Shown here in pieces: positions 45,976-54,555 of a stretch of DNA of 64,000 nucleotides; position 1 is the stretch's first letter, and every line of letters starts with the position of its first letter. Location of the stretch: contig NZ_VAHD01000002.1 of the NCBI RefSeq assembly GCF_005876985.1, positions 806,001 to 870,000 of the forward strand, written 5' to 3'. The position numbers were made by a program, and so were the translations under genes. The stretch comes from Rhodoferax bucti (lineage in GTDB: Bacteria; Pseudomonadota; Gammaproteobacteria; Burkholderiales; Burkholderiaceae_C). The notes beneath the pieces were generated by a model that did not search any database, was not told the DNA's origin, and saw nothing but the letters and a program-made list of their open reading frames with translations.

Positions 45976-46728
45976 TTACACCGTAGCGGCAGCAGGTGCC
46001 GCCGTGGTGTGTGCACCGCCCAAAAACAACCGCTCGATATGCGGGTCTGCCAGCAATTCGGATGCCGGCTTTTGCAGCACCAGGCGGCCGGATTCGAGCG
46101 CAATGGCTTCGTCGGAAATTTTGAGCGCGCTCTTCACGTTTTGTTCCACCATCAGCACCGTGGTGCCCTGGTCGGCCAGCTTGCGCAGCAGCTTGAACAC
46201 ATCGGCCACCACCATGGGCGAGAGGCCGATGGAGGGCTCGTCAATCAAAATTACTTTGGGGCGCAAGAGCAAAGCGCGGCCGATTTCGAGCTGCTTTTGC
46301 TCACCGCCGGACAGGGCCGCTGCCGGCGAGTGCAGACGCTGCTTCACGCGGGGGAAGAATTCCAGCACTTCCGGAATGCGCTCGTGCGTGGTCTTCATGC
46401 CTAACGTAATACCGCCCAACTCCAGGTTCTCGTACACGCTGAGCTGGCCGAACAGGTTGCGGCCCTGCGGCACAAAGGCAATGCCGTGTGCCAGCAAGGC
46501 CTTTTGGCTGGCACCGGCCACGCTCACGCCGTCGAGCAGGATGTCGCCCTGGCGTGGCTTGAGCAAGCCGAACAGGGTTTTGAGCACGGTGGACTTACCC
46601 GCGCCATTGGGGCCCAGCAGCAGGGTGATGGTGCCGCGTTTGGCTTGGAAGGACAGGTTATTCAGGATCATGAAATCCTTGTAGCCCGCCACCACGTCCT
46701 TGAATTCAATACAGGTATCTGTTGTCAT
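45976..46728 (-). CDS. livF: Branched-chain-type ABC transporter ATP-binding protein (LivF-like)
   Basis: This 250-residue ATPase has Walker A GPNGAGKSTVLKTLFG near residue 36, the signature LSGGEQKQLEIGRALLLRP near 138 and Walker B VILIDEPSIGLSP near 160. Its short lid domain is typical of LivF. It powers import of branched-chain or, in this context, probably aromatic or hydroaromatic acids together with LivG, LivM and LivH. The start lies 4 bases after the livG stop. Confidence 0.95.
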   Translation of the reverse strand: MTTDTCIEFKDVVAGYKDFMILNNLSFQAKRGTITLLLGPNGAGKSTVLKTLFGLLKPRQGDILLDGVSVAGASQKALLAHGIAFVPQGRNLFGQLSVYENLELGGITLGMKTTHERIPEVLEFFPRVKQRLHSPAAALSGGEQKQLEIGRALLLRPKVILIDEPSIGLSPMVVADVFKLLRKLADQGTTVLMVEQNVKSALKISDEAIALESGRLVLQKPASELLADPHIERLFLGGAHTTAAPAAATV

Positions 46729-46731
46729 GCT

Positions 46732-47490
46732 TCAGCTCCCGAGGTAAGCGTCAAGGACTTGCTTGTTGTTGCGGATTTCTTCGGGTGTGCCGATGGCCAT
46801 GACCTGGCCCTCGACCATCACCATGATGCGGTGGCACAGGTCCATCACGAAATCCATGTTGTGCTCGATCACCACAAAAGAGCTCTTCTTGCCGAACTTC
46901 GGGTTGCGGTTGAGCTCTTTCAGCAGGGTGCTGATGCCGCCCACCAGGCTGGGGTTCACCCCGGCGCAGGGTTCATCGAGTAGCACCAGGTCGGGCTCGC
47001 TCATGAAGGCCATGGCAATGTCCACCAGCTTTTGCTGGCCGTAGGACAGCTCGCCGGCCTTTTTGTCGGCCACGTGGCGGATGTGGAACTGGTCGATCAG
47101 CGCATCAGCTTTGGCGCCCAGACCCGAATCGGAGGGGGCGAACATGCGGCTGAGCATGGAGCCTTGGTGCTCCTGGGCCGCGACGATCAGGTTGTCGCGC
47201 ACGCTCATCTTGCCAAACACTTGCAGGGTCTGGAAGGTGCGGCCCACGCCGCGGCGGTTGAGTTCCAGTGGGCCTGCCTGCGTGACATCCTGGCCGTTGA
47301 GTTCGATCTTGCCTTCATCAGGCGTGATCTGGCCCAGCATGGAGTTGAACAGGGTCGTTTTGCCCGAGCCGTTGGGCCCGATCACGCCGAAGATTTCTCC
47401 GGGCATGACTTCAAACGACACACCGCCGACGGCTTGGATGGCGCCGTAGGATTTTTTGATGTTGGTTACTTTAAGGACCGGGTGGCTCAT
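46732..47490 (-). CDS. livG: Branched-chain-type ABC transporter ATP-binding protein (LivG-like)
   Basis: This 252-residue ATPase has Walker A GPNGSGKTTLFNSMLGQI, signature region ELSYGQQKLVDIAMAFMSEP and Walker B LVLLDEPCAGVNPSL. The insert between Walker A and signature (DVTQAGPLELNRRGVGRTFQ) is typical of LivG. The ATG at 47490 overlaps the livM stop by one base (TGATG), so translation is coupled. Confidence 0.95.
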   Translation of the reverse strand: MSHPVLKVTNIKKSYGAIQAVGGVSFEVMPGEIFGVIGPNGSGKTTLFNSMLGQITPDEGKIELNGQDVTQAGPLELNRRGVGRTFQTLQVFGKMSVRDNLIVAAQEHQGSMLSRMFAPSDSGLGAKADALIDQFHIRHVADKKAGELSYGQQKLVDIAMAFMSEPDLVLLDEPCAGVNPSLVGGISTLLKELNRNPKFGKKSSFVVIEHNMDFVMDLCHRIMVMVEGQVMAIGTPEEIRNNKQVLDAYLGS

Positions 47491-48473
47491 CACTTGGCTC
47501 CCTGTTGTTGGGCGGCGGCAGCGCGTGCGGCGCTGGCTTCGCGGGCTTGGCGCTTGGCCTTGATACGGTCGGGAATGCTCAGCAAACCATCAGGCAGCCA
47601 GATCATCAGCAGCACCACGGCGGCGCCGAAGACAAACAGGTACCAGGCCTGCGCAAAGCGCAGCCACTCGGGCAGGATCACACCCACGGCAGAGCCCAGC
47701 AGCGGGCCGAGGAAGTAGCCCGGGCCACCCACCACCACCATGAGGTACATCATGATGGACGCGCCCACGGTGAACGGCGCAGGCTCAATGAACTGCACCA
47801 GCGAGGCAAACAAGACACCGGCAATACCGGCGTATACCGCGCCGATGGCAAAGCTCAGAAGGGTATAGCTGCGGGTGTTGATGCCCAGGCTCTCGGCGCG
47901 AATCGGGTTGTCGCGCAGCGCCGTGAAGGCCTTGCCCCAGGGGCTGCGCAGCAGGCCCCATTGCAGGCCGCCCAGCAGCACGGCAGTGCCCAGCACAAAG
48001 TAGTAATAGGCCAGGTTGCCTTCGAGCGAGAAGCCGGCCAGGCTGGGGCGGGCAATGTTGTTGATGCCGAAGGTGCCGCCGGTGAGCCACTCTTCATTGC
48101 GCATCACCAGCCAGACGGCGGTGTTGAAGCCCAGGGTGGCAAAGGCCAGGTAAATGGTTTGCACGCGCAGTGCCGGAAAGCCCAGTGCGATGCCCACAAA
48201 AAAGCAAATCAGCGCGGCAGCAGGCAAGCCCACCCAGAAGCTGAGGCCGGCCTTCATCATGATGGCCACGGTGTAGGCACCGATGCCGAAGAAGGCGGCG
48301 TGGCCCAAGGACTTTTGCCCGGCGTAGCCCACGGTGAGGTTCAGGCCCATGGTGGCGATGACGAACACCAGCCAATACGACAGCAGGTAAATGCCGTAGT
48401 TTTTAAGAAAAGGCGGCGCAGCCAGCAGCAGAACTGCGCAAGCAGCTATCAAAAGAGGAGTGAGTTTTTTCAT
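47490..48473 (-). CDS. livM: Branched-chain-type ABC transporter permease (LivM-like)
   Basis: This 327-residue inner-membrane protein has about eight to ten hydrophobic segments, the LivM hallmark GYAGQKSLGHAAFFGIGAYT near residue 50 and the cytoplasmic coupling region WGKAFTALRDNPIRAESLGI near 180. The C-terminus is a basic Ala-rich tail. The first hydrophobic segment (LTPLLIAACAVLLLAAP) contains half of a dispersed repeat (48434-48455). Confidence 0.94.
   Translation of the reverse strand: MKKLTPLLIAACAVLLLAAPPFLKNYGIYLLSYWLVFVIATMGLNLTVGYAGQKSLGHAAFFGIGAYTVAIMMKAGLSFWVGLPAAALICFFVGIALGFPALRVQTIYLAFATLGFNTAVWLVMRNEEWLTGGTFGINNIARPSLAGFSLEGNLAYYYFVLGTAVLLGGLQWGLLRSPWGKAFTALRDNPIRAESLGINTRSYTLLSFAIGAVYAGIAGVLFASLVQFIEPAPFTVGASIMMYLMVVVGGPGYFLGPLLGSAVGVILPEWLRFAQAWYLFVFGAAVVLLMIWLPDGLLSIPDRIKAKRQAREASAARAAAAQQQGAK
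48434..48455. repeat. Partial dispersed repeat in the livM 5-prime end
   Basis: CTGCGCAAGCAGCTATCAAA on the plus strand equals the left part of the mltB and livK copies. It is read on the minus strand as LLIAACA. Confidence 0.6.
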
Positions 48474-48495
48474 GATGGTGTCTTTCTGCAGAGGC

Positions 48496-49371
48496 TTAGA
48501 CCTTGCGTTCCACTTTTTTGCCCAGCAGCCCTTGCGGCTTGAACAAAATCACGACCATGAAGATCACCAGCGCCACGGCGTCTTTGTAGGCGGGGGAGAT
48601 GTAGGCGGCTGCCAGGTTCTCGCACACACCCACAATCAGGCCGCCCAAGAGCGCGCCACGGGAATTGTTGAAGCCGCCGATGATGGCTGCGAAGAAAGCC
48701 TTGTTGCCCAGGGACTCACCCATGTCGAACTTGGCCAGGTAGGTTGGGGTGACCAACAAGGCGGCGGCCACGGCCAGCAGCGCGTTGATGGCAAATGCGT
48801 AAAAAATCATGCGCGGCACGTTGATGCCCAACACGCTGGCGCTCTCGGTGTTTTGCGCCACGGCCTGCATGGCGCGGCCGGTCACGGTTTTGGTCATGAA
48901 GGCCTGGGTGGCAAACACCAGCACCAGAGCGAGCCCGAAGGTGCCCACATCGGCCAGGGTGATGGTCACGCCGGCAATGTTGAACAAGGTGTCGGCAAAC
49001 AAACTGGGGAAGGGGTGGGCTTCGGCGCTGTAGCCGGCGCGCAGGCCGTTGCGCATGGCAATCGACAGGCCGATGGTGGCCACCACGATGGGCATCATGC
49101 CGAACTTGAACAAGGGGTCCACCAAGCCGCGCTTGAACACCCAGCCCAGCAGAAACACGGCCAGCACCACGGTCATGGCAAAGCTCACTGCCAAGGGCGC
49201 GCCCATGCTCAAAAAGCCCAGCATCATAAAGGCGGGCAGCATCACAAACTCGCCCTGGGCGAAGTTGATGGTGCCGCTGGCCTGCCACAAGAGCGTAAAG
49301 CCCAGGGCGGCCAAGGAGTAAATGGCGCCGGTGGCCATTCCACTGAAAAAGAGTTGAAGAAAATCGGTCAT
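48496..49371 (-). CDS. livH: Branched-chain-type ABC transporter permease (LivH-like)
   Basis: This 291-residue permease has about eight membrane segments, the N-terminal LFFSGMATGAIYSLAALGFT and LLWQASGTINFAQGEFVMLP motifs of LivH and the coupling helix region GRAMQAVAQNTESASVLGIN. The ATG at 49371 with GGGGAC before it was used; an in-frame TTG at 49389 would lie in a terminator T run. It lies 22 bases before livM and after the SBP gene. Confidence 0.94.
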   Translation of the reverse strand: MTDFLQLFFSGMATGAIYSLAALGFTLLWQASGTINFAQGEFVMLPAFMMLGFLSMGAPLAVSFAMTVVLAVFLLGWVFKRGLVDPLFKFGMMPIVVATIGLSIAMRNGLRAGYSAEAHPFPSLFADTLFNIAGVTITLADVGTFGLALVLVFATQAFMTKTVTGRAMQAVAQNTESASVLGINVPRMIFYAFAINALLAVAAALLVTPTYLAKFDMGESLGNKAFFAAIIGGFNNSRGALLGGLIVGVCENLAAAYISPAYKDAVALVIFMVVILFKPQGLLGKKVERKV

Positions 49372-49387
49372 GGAGTCCCCTTTGGGC

Positions 49388-49437
49388 AAAAAAAGCCACC
49401 CCGGCCCCCTGCAGCGTGGCTGCGGGCCGGCGTGGCT
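49388..49437 (-). terminator. Terminator-like attenuator between SBP and livH genes
   Basis: On the minus strand AGCCACGCCGGCCC pairs with GGGCCGGGGTGGCT (one C-C or G-G mismatch) and is followed by seven or more T. It would raise the solute-binding protein level over the permease. Confidence 0.7.
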
Positions 49438-49444
49438 GAGGCCA

Positions 49445-50647
49445 TTACTTCTTGGCGGGGGCTGCGGGCTTGGCCGCTGCGGTAGCAGGTTTGTTCACCG
49501 CAATCGGGTTCAGGGGGGGCAGGGTGGCGACGACTTCCTGCTTGCCGTTTTTCACTTCCACCAGGAAGCTTTCGCGGTCCAGGTCGCCGTTCTGGTCAAA
49601 GGCCACGTTCATCAAAATGCCGGGTTCCTTGTCGGTGGTCACGACCAGGCTGTGCAGGGCGTTGGCCACGGCCTTGCGGTCCAGTTTGCCGACTTTTTCG
49701 ATGGCGGCTTTGAGGGTGTAGATACCGGAGTAGCCCTTCATGCCGTTGTGGTCAGAGATGTATTTGTACTCACGCTCAAACTTGGCGCGGAAAGCGCGCA
49801 CGGCGGGGATGGGGGCATCCACCGTCAGGCCCACGTGGGCCACCGCGCCGTTGGCCGCTTCGCCGGCCAACTCAATGACCTTTTGGCCGGTGAGGGTGGT
49901 CTCGCCGATGATGGGCTTGTTCCAGCCTTGCTTGCGCAGTTCGCGCAGGGCGCGGGCGGACTCTTCTTCATTTGTGTAGACGAACACGCCGTCGGCGTTG
50001 CTCTGCTTGGCCTTGAGCACGGCGGCGGAGAAATCCACCTGGCCGGCGTCGGTCGAGATTTCAGCAGCGATCTTGGTGCCAGAGGTGGCCAGCGCCTTCT
50101 TCACCATGTCCAGGCCGCCTTTGCCGAAATCGTTGTTCACGTAAATGATGGCAATGTTCTTGAGCTTGGCCTGCTCGCTCATGTAGCGGGCCACTTTCGG
50201 CATGGCGGTGGCTTGGGTGAAGCTGGTGCGGAAGATGTAGGGGTTGCCCTGCATGGTGATGCTGGCAGCTTCGCCACCGGTGAAGTTGGGGATTTCGGCG
50301 CGGCGGCTTTCCGCCATGGACACCATGATGGAGCCGGAGAACACGGGGCCGAAGATGGCGAACACGTCATCGTCCACCGCCTTTTGGGTCAGGCCCTTGG
50401 CCACGCCGGGGTTGGATTGGGTATCGGAGGTGATGGTCTGGATCTTCTTGCCCAAGACGCCGCCGGAGGCATTGATCTCTTTCACCGCCAGCTCCACGCC
50501 GTTTTTGAAGTTGGTACCGGCCGAAGCGCCACCGCCGGACAGCTCCACGATGTTGGCGATCTTGATGGTGTCTTGGCTAAATGCAGTGCTAGCGCCCATC
50601 AGCATTGCGCAGGCAGCTATCAATTTGAGAGTGTTCCGTTTTTGCAT
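49445..50647 (-). CDS. ABC transporter substrate-binding protein (LivK-like)
   Basis: This 400-residue periplasmic protein has a signal peptide (residues 1-24, MQKRNTLKLIAACAMLMGAS then TAFS) and a type I binding fold (DTIKIANIVELSGGGASAGT, FAIFGPVFSGSIMVSMAESR, AIIYVNNDFGKGGLDMVKKA). A Pro/Ala/Lys-rich tail closes it. It captures the substrate of the Liv-type importer encoded downstream. Since the next genes include the QuiC-like and PcaB-like proteins, an aromatic or hydroaromatic acid ligand is more likely than leucine (inference). Residues 6-21 are encoded by a dispersed repeat. Confidence 0.92.
   Translation of the reverse strand: MQKRNTLKLIAACAMLMGASTAFSQDTIKIANIVELSGGGASAGTNFKNGVELAVKEINASGGVLGKKIQTITSDTQSNPGVAKGLTQKAVDDDVFAIFGPVFSGSIMVSMAESRRAEIPNFTGGEAASITMQGNPYIFRTSFTQATAMPKVARYMSEQAKLKNIAIIYVNNDFGKGGLDMVKKALATSGTKIAAEISTDAGQVDFSAAVLKAKQSNADGVFVYTNEEESARALRELRKQGWNKPIIGETTLTGQKVIELAGEAANGAVAHVGLTVDAPIPAVRAFRAKFEREYKYISDHNGMKGYSGIYTLKAAIEKVGKLDRKAVANALHSLVVTTDKEPGILMNVAFDQNGDLDRESFLVEVKNGKQEVVATLPPLNPIAVNKPATAAAKPAAPAKK
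50585..50630 (-). repeat. Full dispersed repeat inside the SBP signal peptide
   Basis: On the minus strand TTGATAGCTGCCTGCGCAAT, GCTGATGGGCGCTAGCACTG match the intergenic copies from end to end. It encodes the hydrophobic core LIAACAMLMGAST in frame. Confidence 0.75.
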
Positions 50648-50797
50648 GACTCTTGTCTCCTGGTGGTGTGTGGTTGAGTTGCGGTGACCGCTTGTTCGCT
50701 AGTCGGACGAATAGGCTGGTTCGGAGCGAACTTTAGCGACTGGGATTGTGGAAAGAAAGCAGAAAAACCTAAATTTGAGCGTTCATCGTTCATTGTT

Positions 50798-50809
50798 GTT
50801 CGATAATCG
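50798..50809. promoter_or_regulatory. PcaR/PobR-like operator core
   Basis: GTTCGATAATCG matches the first 12 positions of the 15-bp PcaR operator repeat of Pseudomonas as I recall it. It lies in the 222-base divergent gap between the transporter run and an IclR regulator. Related GTTCAT units precede it at 50781 and 50788. Confidence 0.6.
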
Positions 50810-50869
50810 TTTGTAACGCGGGTTAGTACTAGGCAGACCGCTTTTTCAGCCCTCCCCAGAATCGAGCCC

Positions 50870-51700
50870 ATGTCTACTGAACTTGCCATCAGCCCCTTTG
50901 CACGTCTGCCTGTGCGCCCCCCGATTGCCGGCATTGACGCCCCTGCGCTCGACAAAAAGGATTGGATTGCCGGCCTGGAAAAAGGCCTGGGTTTGATTGA
51001 GGCCTTTGACGATGCCCACCCCCGCATGACGGCCAGCCAAGCCGGCGAACGCTGCGGCATGACCCGCACGGCGGCCCGGCGCTACCTGCTCACCCTGCAG
51101 TATTTGGGCTATGTGGCGGGGGACGGCAAGTTGTTCTGGCTCACGCCCCGGGTGCTGCGCATCGGCCAGTCTTACCTGGAGAGCGCCCGACTGCCGCGGG
51201 TGGTGCAGCCTTTTTTGCAGCGGGTGACCGCCGGCACCCAAGAGATTGCGTATGTGAGCGTGATGGATGGCGAGGAAATCGTCTACATCGCCCGCAATGG
51301 CAGCAACCGCACCATGAATACCGGCTATGTGCTGGGCTCGCGGGTGCAGGCGCAAGTGACTTCGGCGGGCATGCTGATCTTGGCCATGCGCGACCCGCAG
51401 TGGCTGGAGGACTGGATTCAGCAACACGAATTCAAAGCCTACACCTCGCACACCATTGCCAGCAAAGACCGCATGCGGGTGGAGCTGGCCCGCATCCGGC
51501 AGCAGGGCTGGGCGGTGTCGGAGCAGCAGCTGGAGCTCAACCACCGCGGTGTGGCCGTGCCGCTGATTGACCGGCATGGCGCTCTTTTGGGGGCACTCAA
51601 TGTGACCATGCCCATGGGCAACGAGAGCACAGACGACGCGGTGCGTCGTGTGCTGCCCGTGCTGCAGGAAACCGCGCGGGCCATGCGGAATTTGATTTAG
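50870..51700 (+). CDS. IclR family regulator, PcaR/PcaU/PobR type
   Basis: This 276-residue regulator has an N-terminal winged helix (FIDDAHPRMTASQAG-like region: FDDAHPRMTASQAGERCGMT, then AARRYLLTLQYLGYV) and a C-terminal IclR ligand domain (IAYVSVMDGEEIVYIARNGS, YVLGSRVQAQVTSAG). The preceding AGLEKGLGLIEAF is typical of the PcaR/PobR branch, whose ligands are protocatechuate, 4-hydroxybenzoate or 3-oxoadipate. It is divergent from the Liv-type operon, which it probably controls. A short HTH gene follows 11 bases downstream. Confidence 0.92.
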   Translation: MSTELAISPFARLPVRPPIAGIDAPALDKKDWIAGLEKGLGLIEAFDDAHPRMTASQAGERCGMTRTAARRYLLTLQYLGYVAGDGKLFWLTPRVLRIGQSYLESARLPRVVQPFLQRVTAGTQEIAYVSVMDGEEIVYIARNGSNRTMNTGYVLGSRVQAQVTSAGMLILAMRDPQWLEDWIQQHEFKAYTSHTIASKDRMRVELARIRQQGWAVSEQQLELNHRGVAVPLIDRHGALLGALNVTMPMGNESTDDAVRRVLPVLQETARAMRNLI

Positions 51701-51711
51701 CCTTCAGCCCC

Positions 51712-52167
51712 ATGAGCGACAAGCACTACCTTCCCTCCCACGAAGACACTAACCCCCGTACCGAAGCGGCCCTTGCCCGCCTGCGCAAAGCCATGGCAGA
51801 CATAGAGGCCGAGATTGCGGCGCACCAGGGTGTGTACCCCTACAACCATGGTCGGGTCACCCAGTCGGAGTTGTGCCGTCGCGCGGATGTGAAAAAAGCC
51901 ACCCTGCAAACCCCCTTGCACAAAGACACCACACGGGTGCAAATACTGGCGTGGTTGGATGGGGTGACGGCCGGCCTAGCAGGCACCCGCGACGCCACCC
52001 GAGACAAGGTGACCGCGGTGGCAGACGCGCTCCAAGCCGACGTAGAGCGCTTGACTGCCGAGCTGCAGACCGCGCTGCTCCAACTGGGTTTGGCGGAGCA
52101 GCAGGTCGAGGTGCTGGAGATGGAAAACGCCGAGCTGCGCGCCCGCTTGGGCGCTGGCCAGCCCTAG
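51712..52167 (+). CDS. HTH plus coiled-coil protein of unknown function
   Basis: This 151-residue protein has a helix-turn-helix-like stretch near residues 47-80 ([20 protein letters not shown], then [20 protein letters not shown]) and a C-terminal coiled coil from about 95 ([20 protein letters not shown] through [12 protein letters not shown]). I do not recognise the family with confidence; the layout recalls small DNA-binding proteins of mobile elements such as KfrA-like ones. It starts 12 bases after the IclR stop with no clear RBS, so it may be coupled to it. Its TAG overlaps the opposite-strand stop of the chemoreceptor gene in one shared CTAG. Confidence 0.75.
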   Translation: MSDKHYLPSHEDTNPRTEAALARLRKAMADIEAEIAAHQGVYPYNHGRVTQSELCRRADVKKATLQTPLHKDTTRVQILAWLDGVTAGLAGTRDATRDKVTAVADALQADVERLTAELQTALLQLGLAEQQVEVLEMENAELRARLGAGQP

Positions 52168-53726
52168 CGTAGTTTGAAGACGGACACCGCCTGCACCAGG
52201 TCGTTGGCCTGGCTGCGCATGCTGCTGGCGGCGGCCGCCATTTCTTCCACCAGGGCGGCGTTTTGCTGGGTGGCCTGGTCCATTTGCGTGACCGCCTCGC
52301 CCACTTGAGAGACGCCCGAGCTCTGCTCTTTGCTGGCCGAGCTGATCTCGCCCATGATGTCCGTTACCCGCTTGATGCTCTGCACCACGCCATCCATGGT
52401 GGCGCCGGCCTGATCGGCCAGGGTGCTGCCCCGTTCGATGCGCTCCACGCTGTCATTGATGAGGGTTTTGATTTCTTTAGCGGCCTCGGCAGAGCGGCCT
52501 GCCAGTGAGCGGACCTCGCTGGCCACCACTGCAAAACCCCGGCCTTGCTCGCCGGCACGTGCGGCCTCCACGGCGGCATTGAGCGCGAGGATATTGGTCT
52601 GGAAGGCAATGCCATCGATCACGCTGATGATGTCGGCAATCTTTTTGGAGCTATCGCTGATACCGCGCATGGTGCTCACCACCTCCAGCACCGCGCCACC
52701 GCCTTGCGTGGCCACGTGGGAGGCTTGCTGTGCCAGTTGGTTGGCTTGCTGCGCGTTGTCGGCGTTTTGCTTCACGGTGGAGGACAGCTCCTCCATGCTG
52801 GCAGCGGTTTCTTCCAGCGCACTGGCCTGGCTCTCGGTGCGGGCGGACAGGTCGTGGTTGCCCTGGGCAATTTCGGCACTCGCGGTGGAGACGGCATCTG
52901 CCCCCTCACGCACTGTCGACACCAGGCCTGTGAGGTTCTGGCGCATGCGCTCCAGCGAGGCCACCATGGCGGCAATTTCGTCTTTACCCTGAACATGCAG
53001 GGGTTTGGACAGGTCGCCCTCCGAAAACGCATCGGTCGCCAGTTTGGCTTCGGACAGCGGCTGGGTGATCGAGCGCCGGGTGGCTACGCCCATGAAGCCC
53101 GAGATGCCCAGCACCACAATGACCGCGATCAGTAGTGAGGTACGCAGTTGGCTGAATTCGGCTTTGGAGTTCGCCACACCCGCTTGCCCGATGCGGTTGG
53201 CTTCGTCGTTGAATTTGTCGATTTCGCCGACCAAGCGATCCAGCAGCGGCTGGCATTCCGCGTTGATTTTGGCAATCGCCGTGTTGCGCTGGCCGGTGGC
53301 GCCCAGTTGGGTAATGTCCAGGGCGACCGGGCCGTACAGTGCTTCGGTTTTGGCAATTGCGTCCAGGGCCGTCTGCAGTGCGGGGTCTTGGGGCTCCAGT
53401 TTGTCAACCGCCTCGTGCAACGCCTTGAGCTGCTTTTGCACATCGCCGTGTGCCTTTTCAATCAGGCCTTTGTTGAGTTGTATGCGCTCTTCCGAGGCGG
53501 CAATCACCAGGTTGCGGGCAAACACGGCGCGGGCGTTGGCCGCGTCCAGCACGTTTTCCCCCAGCCGCTGAATGACGTCGAGCTGGTCCACCTGTCGCTC
53601 GAAATTGGCTTGCGATTTGCTCAGTGCGCTCAGTGCAATGAATGCCACTGCCGCAACAGACAGGCCTAAAAACGTGAAGATAGAAGCCAGTCGCGCCTTG
53701 ACGCTCCAACGGTTAAGAAATTCCAC
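52164..53726 (-). CDS. Methyl-accepting chemotaxis protein
   Basis: This 520-residue receptor has a first membrane segment (residues 11-33), a periplasmic four-helix-bundle-type sensor of about 155 residues, a second membrane segment near 190-212, a HAMP domain and the signalling domain with the hairpin tip [33 protein letters not shown] region near residue 375. Methylation helices flank the tip. No C-terminal CheR-binding pentapeptide is present. Ligand is unknown. It probably works through CheW-type scaffolds such as the one at 42.5 kb. Confidence 0.95.
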   Translation of the reverse strand: MEFLNRWSVKARLASIFTFLGLSVAAVAFIALSALSKSQANFERQVDQLDVIQRLGENVLDAANARAVFARNLVIAASEERIQLNKGLIEKAHGDVQKQLKALHEAVDKLEPQDPALQTALDAIAKTEALYGPVALDITQLGATGQRNTAIAKINAECQPLLDRLVGEIDKFNDEANRIGQAGVANSKAEFSQLRTSLLIAVIVVLGISGFMGVATRRSITQPLSEAKLATDAFSEGDLSKPLHVQGKDEIAAMVASLERMRQNLTGLVSTVREGADAVSTASAEIAQGNHDLSARTESQASALEETAASMEELSSTVKQNADNAQQANQLAQQASHVATQGGGAVLEVVSTMRGISDSSKKIADIISVIDGIAFQTNILALNAAVEAARAGEQGRGFAVVASEVRSLAGRSAEAAKEIKTLINDSVERIERGSTLADQAGATMDGVVQSIKRVTDIMGEISSASKEQSSGVSQVGEAVTQMDQATQQNAALVEEMAAAASSMRSQANDLVQAVSVFKLR

Positions 53727-53901
53727 AGCTTGGGTCCTTCAGGGTTGTTCACGTAAAAACAAATCAGCCAACCCATTCTGACCCAGCATGGAGGGCATGG
53801 GTGTGTAATAAACCGGAAAATTCATGCCAATTACTACAAAGCAACCCGATTTACGCAATTCACGCGAATGCTCCGTGCGCCAGCACGCTGACGGCCCGGC
53901 C

Positions 53902-54456
53902 TCAACCTGCCATGAGTTTGTGCACCAGGTCGGCGGTGGTGGATGCCTTGTATTTGCGCATTAGGCGGGCGCGGTAGATTTCCACCGTGCGGTGGCTGAT
54001 TTCTAGCGTTTTGCCGATTTGCTTGGAGGTTTGGCCCTGCATGAGGTAGGCCGCGACTTCCCGCTCGCGGGGGGTGAGTTCGGCACGCACCGGCCGCAGG
54101 GCGCTAAGGTCTTCAAAGGTCCAAATGCCGGCTTCGTGCGGGGCGCTCGGGTTCAGGGCCCGACCGCTCACATGGCACCAGAAGGTTTCGCCTTGGAAGC
54201 GGCCGGCCAGCCGTTTCATGATCCGGTCATCTGCATAGGTTCCATTGCGGTTCAGCAGGGGTGCCATGCGGGCACCCAGGCGCTCGAACTCGTCTGCGCT
54301 CGGGTACAGCACCTGAAACGACTGGCCCACCATCTGCTCCTTGCTGGCACCGAACATGTCGCACAGATGTTGGTTGCAATCGATCATGGTGCGGTTGCGG
54401 GACAGGGCGAGCCCCACGGGCGCGAGGTCGAAGGCTTGGCGGTAGTCAATGTCCAT
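53902..54456 (-). CDS. PAS-LuxR family regulator
   Basis: This 184-residue protein has an N-terminal PAS domain (residues 5-115, DLAPVGLALSRNRTMIDCNQ, then FQVLYPSADEFERLGARMAP) and a LuxR/FixJ-type HTH at 125-182 (LTPREREVAAYLMQGQTSKQ, IGKTLEISHRTVEIYRARLM). It has no receiver domain. It is divergent from scoAB, and a perfect ACTACGTA palindrome lies between the two, so it probably controls scoAB. The PAS ligand is unknown. Confidence 0.88.
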   Translation of the reverse strand: MDIDYRQAFDLAPVGLALSRNRTMIDCNQHLCDMFGASKEQMVGQSFQVLYPSADEFERLGARMAPLLNRNGTYADDRIMKRLAGRFQGETFWCHVSGRALNPSAPHEAGIWTFEDLSALRPVRAELTPREREVAAYLMQGQTSKQIGKTLEISHRTVEIYRARLMRKYKASTTADLVHKLMAG

Positions 54457-54489
54457 GCAGGTACGGGGGAGGGAAAGGCTTTACGGGGA

Positions 54490-54511
54490 ACTACGTATGC
54501 AGTTACGTAGT
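54490..54511. promoter_or_regulatory. ACTACGTA inverted repeat in the LuxR-scoAB intergenic region
   Basis: ACTACGTA at 54490-54497 and TACGTAGT at 54504-54511 form a perfect 8-bp palindrome with a six-base spacer, 33 bases from the LuxR start and 45 from scoA. It is the likely binding site of the PAS-LuxR regulator. Confidence 0.7.
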
Positions 54512-54555
54512 ATCGTAGCGCCCAGTTGTTTCTATCTACATAGGAGATACGCGCA

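Noticed and set aside
53780..53860. Sigma-54 or sigma-28 promoter before the chemoreceptor gene
   Set aside because: GG and GC spacing of sigma-54 sites is wrong, and no good GCCGATAA-like box is present.
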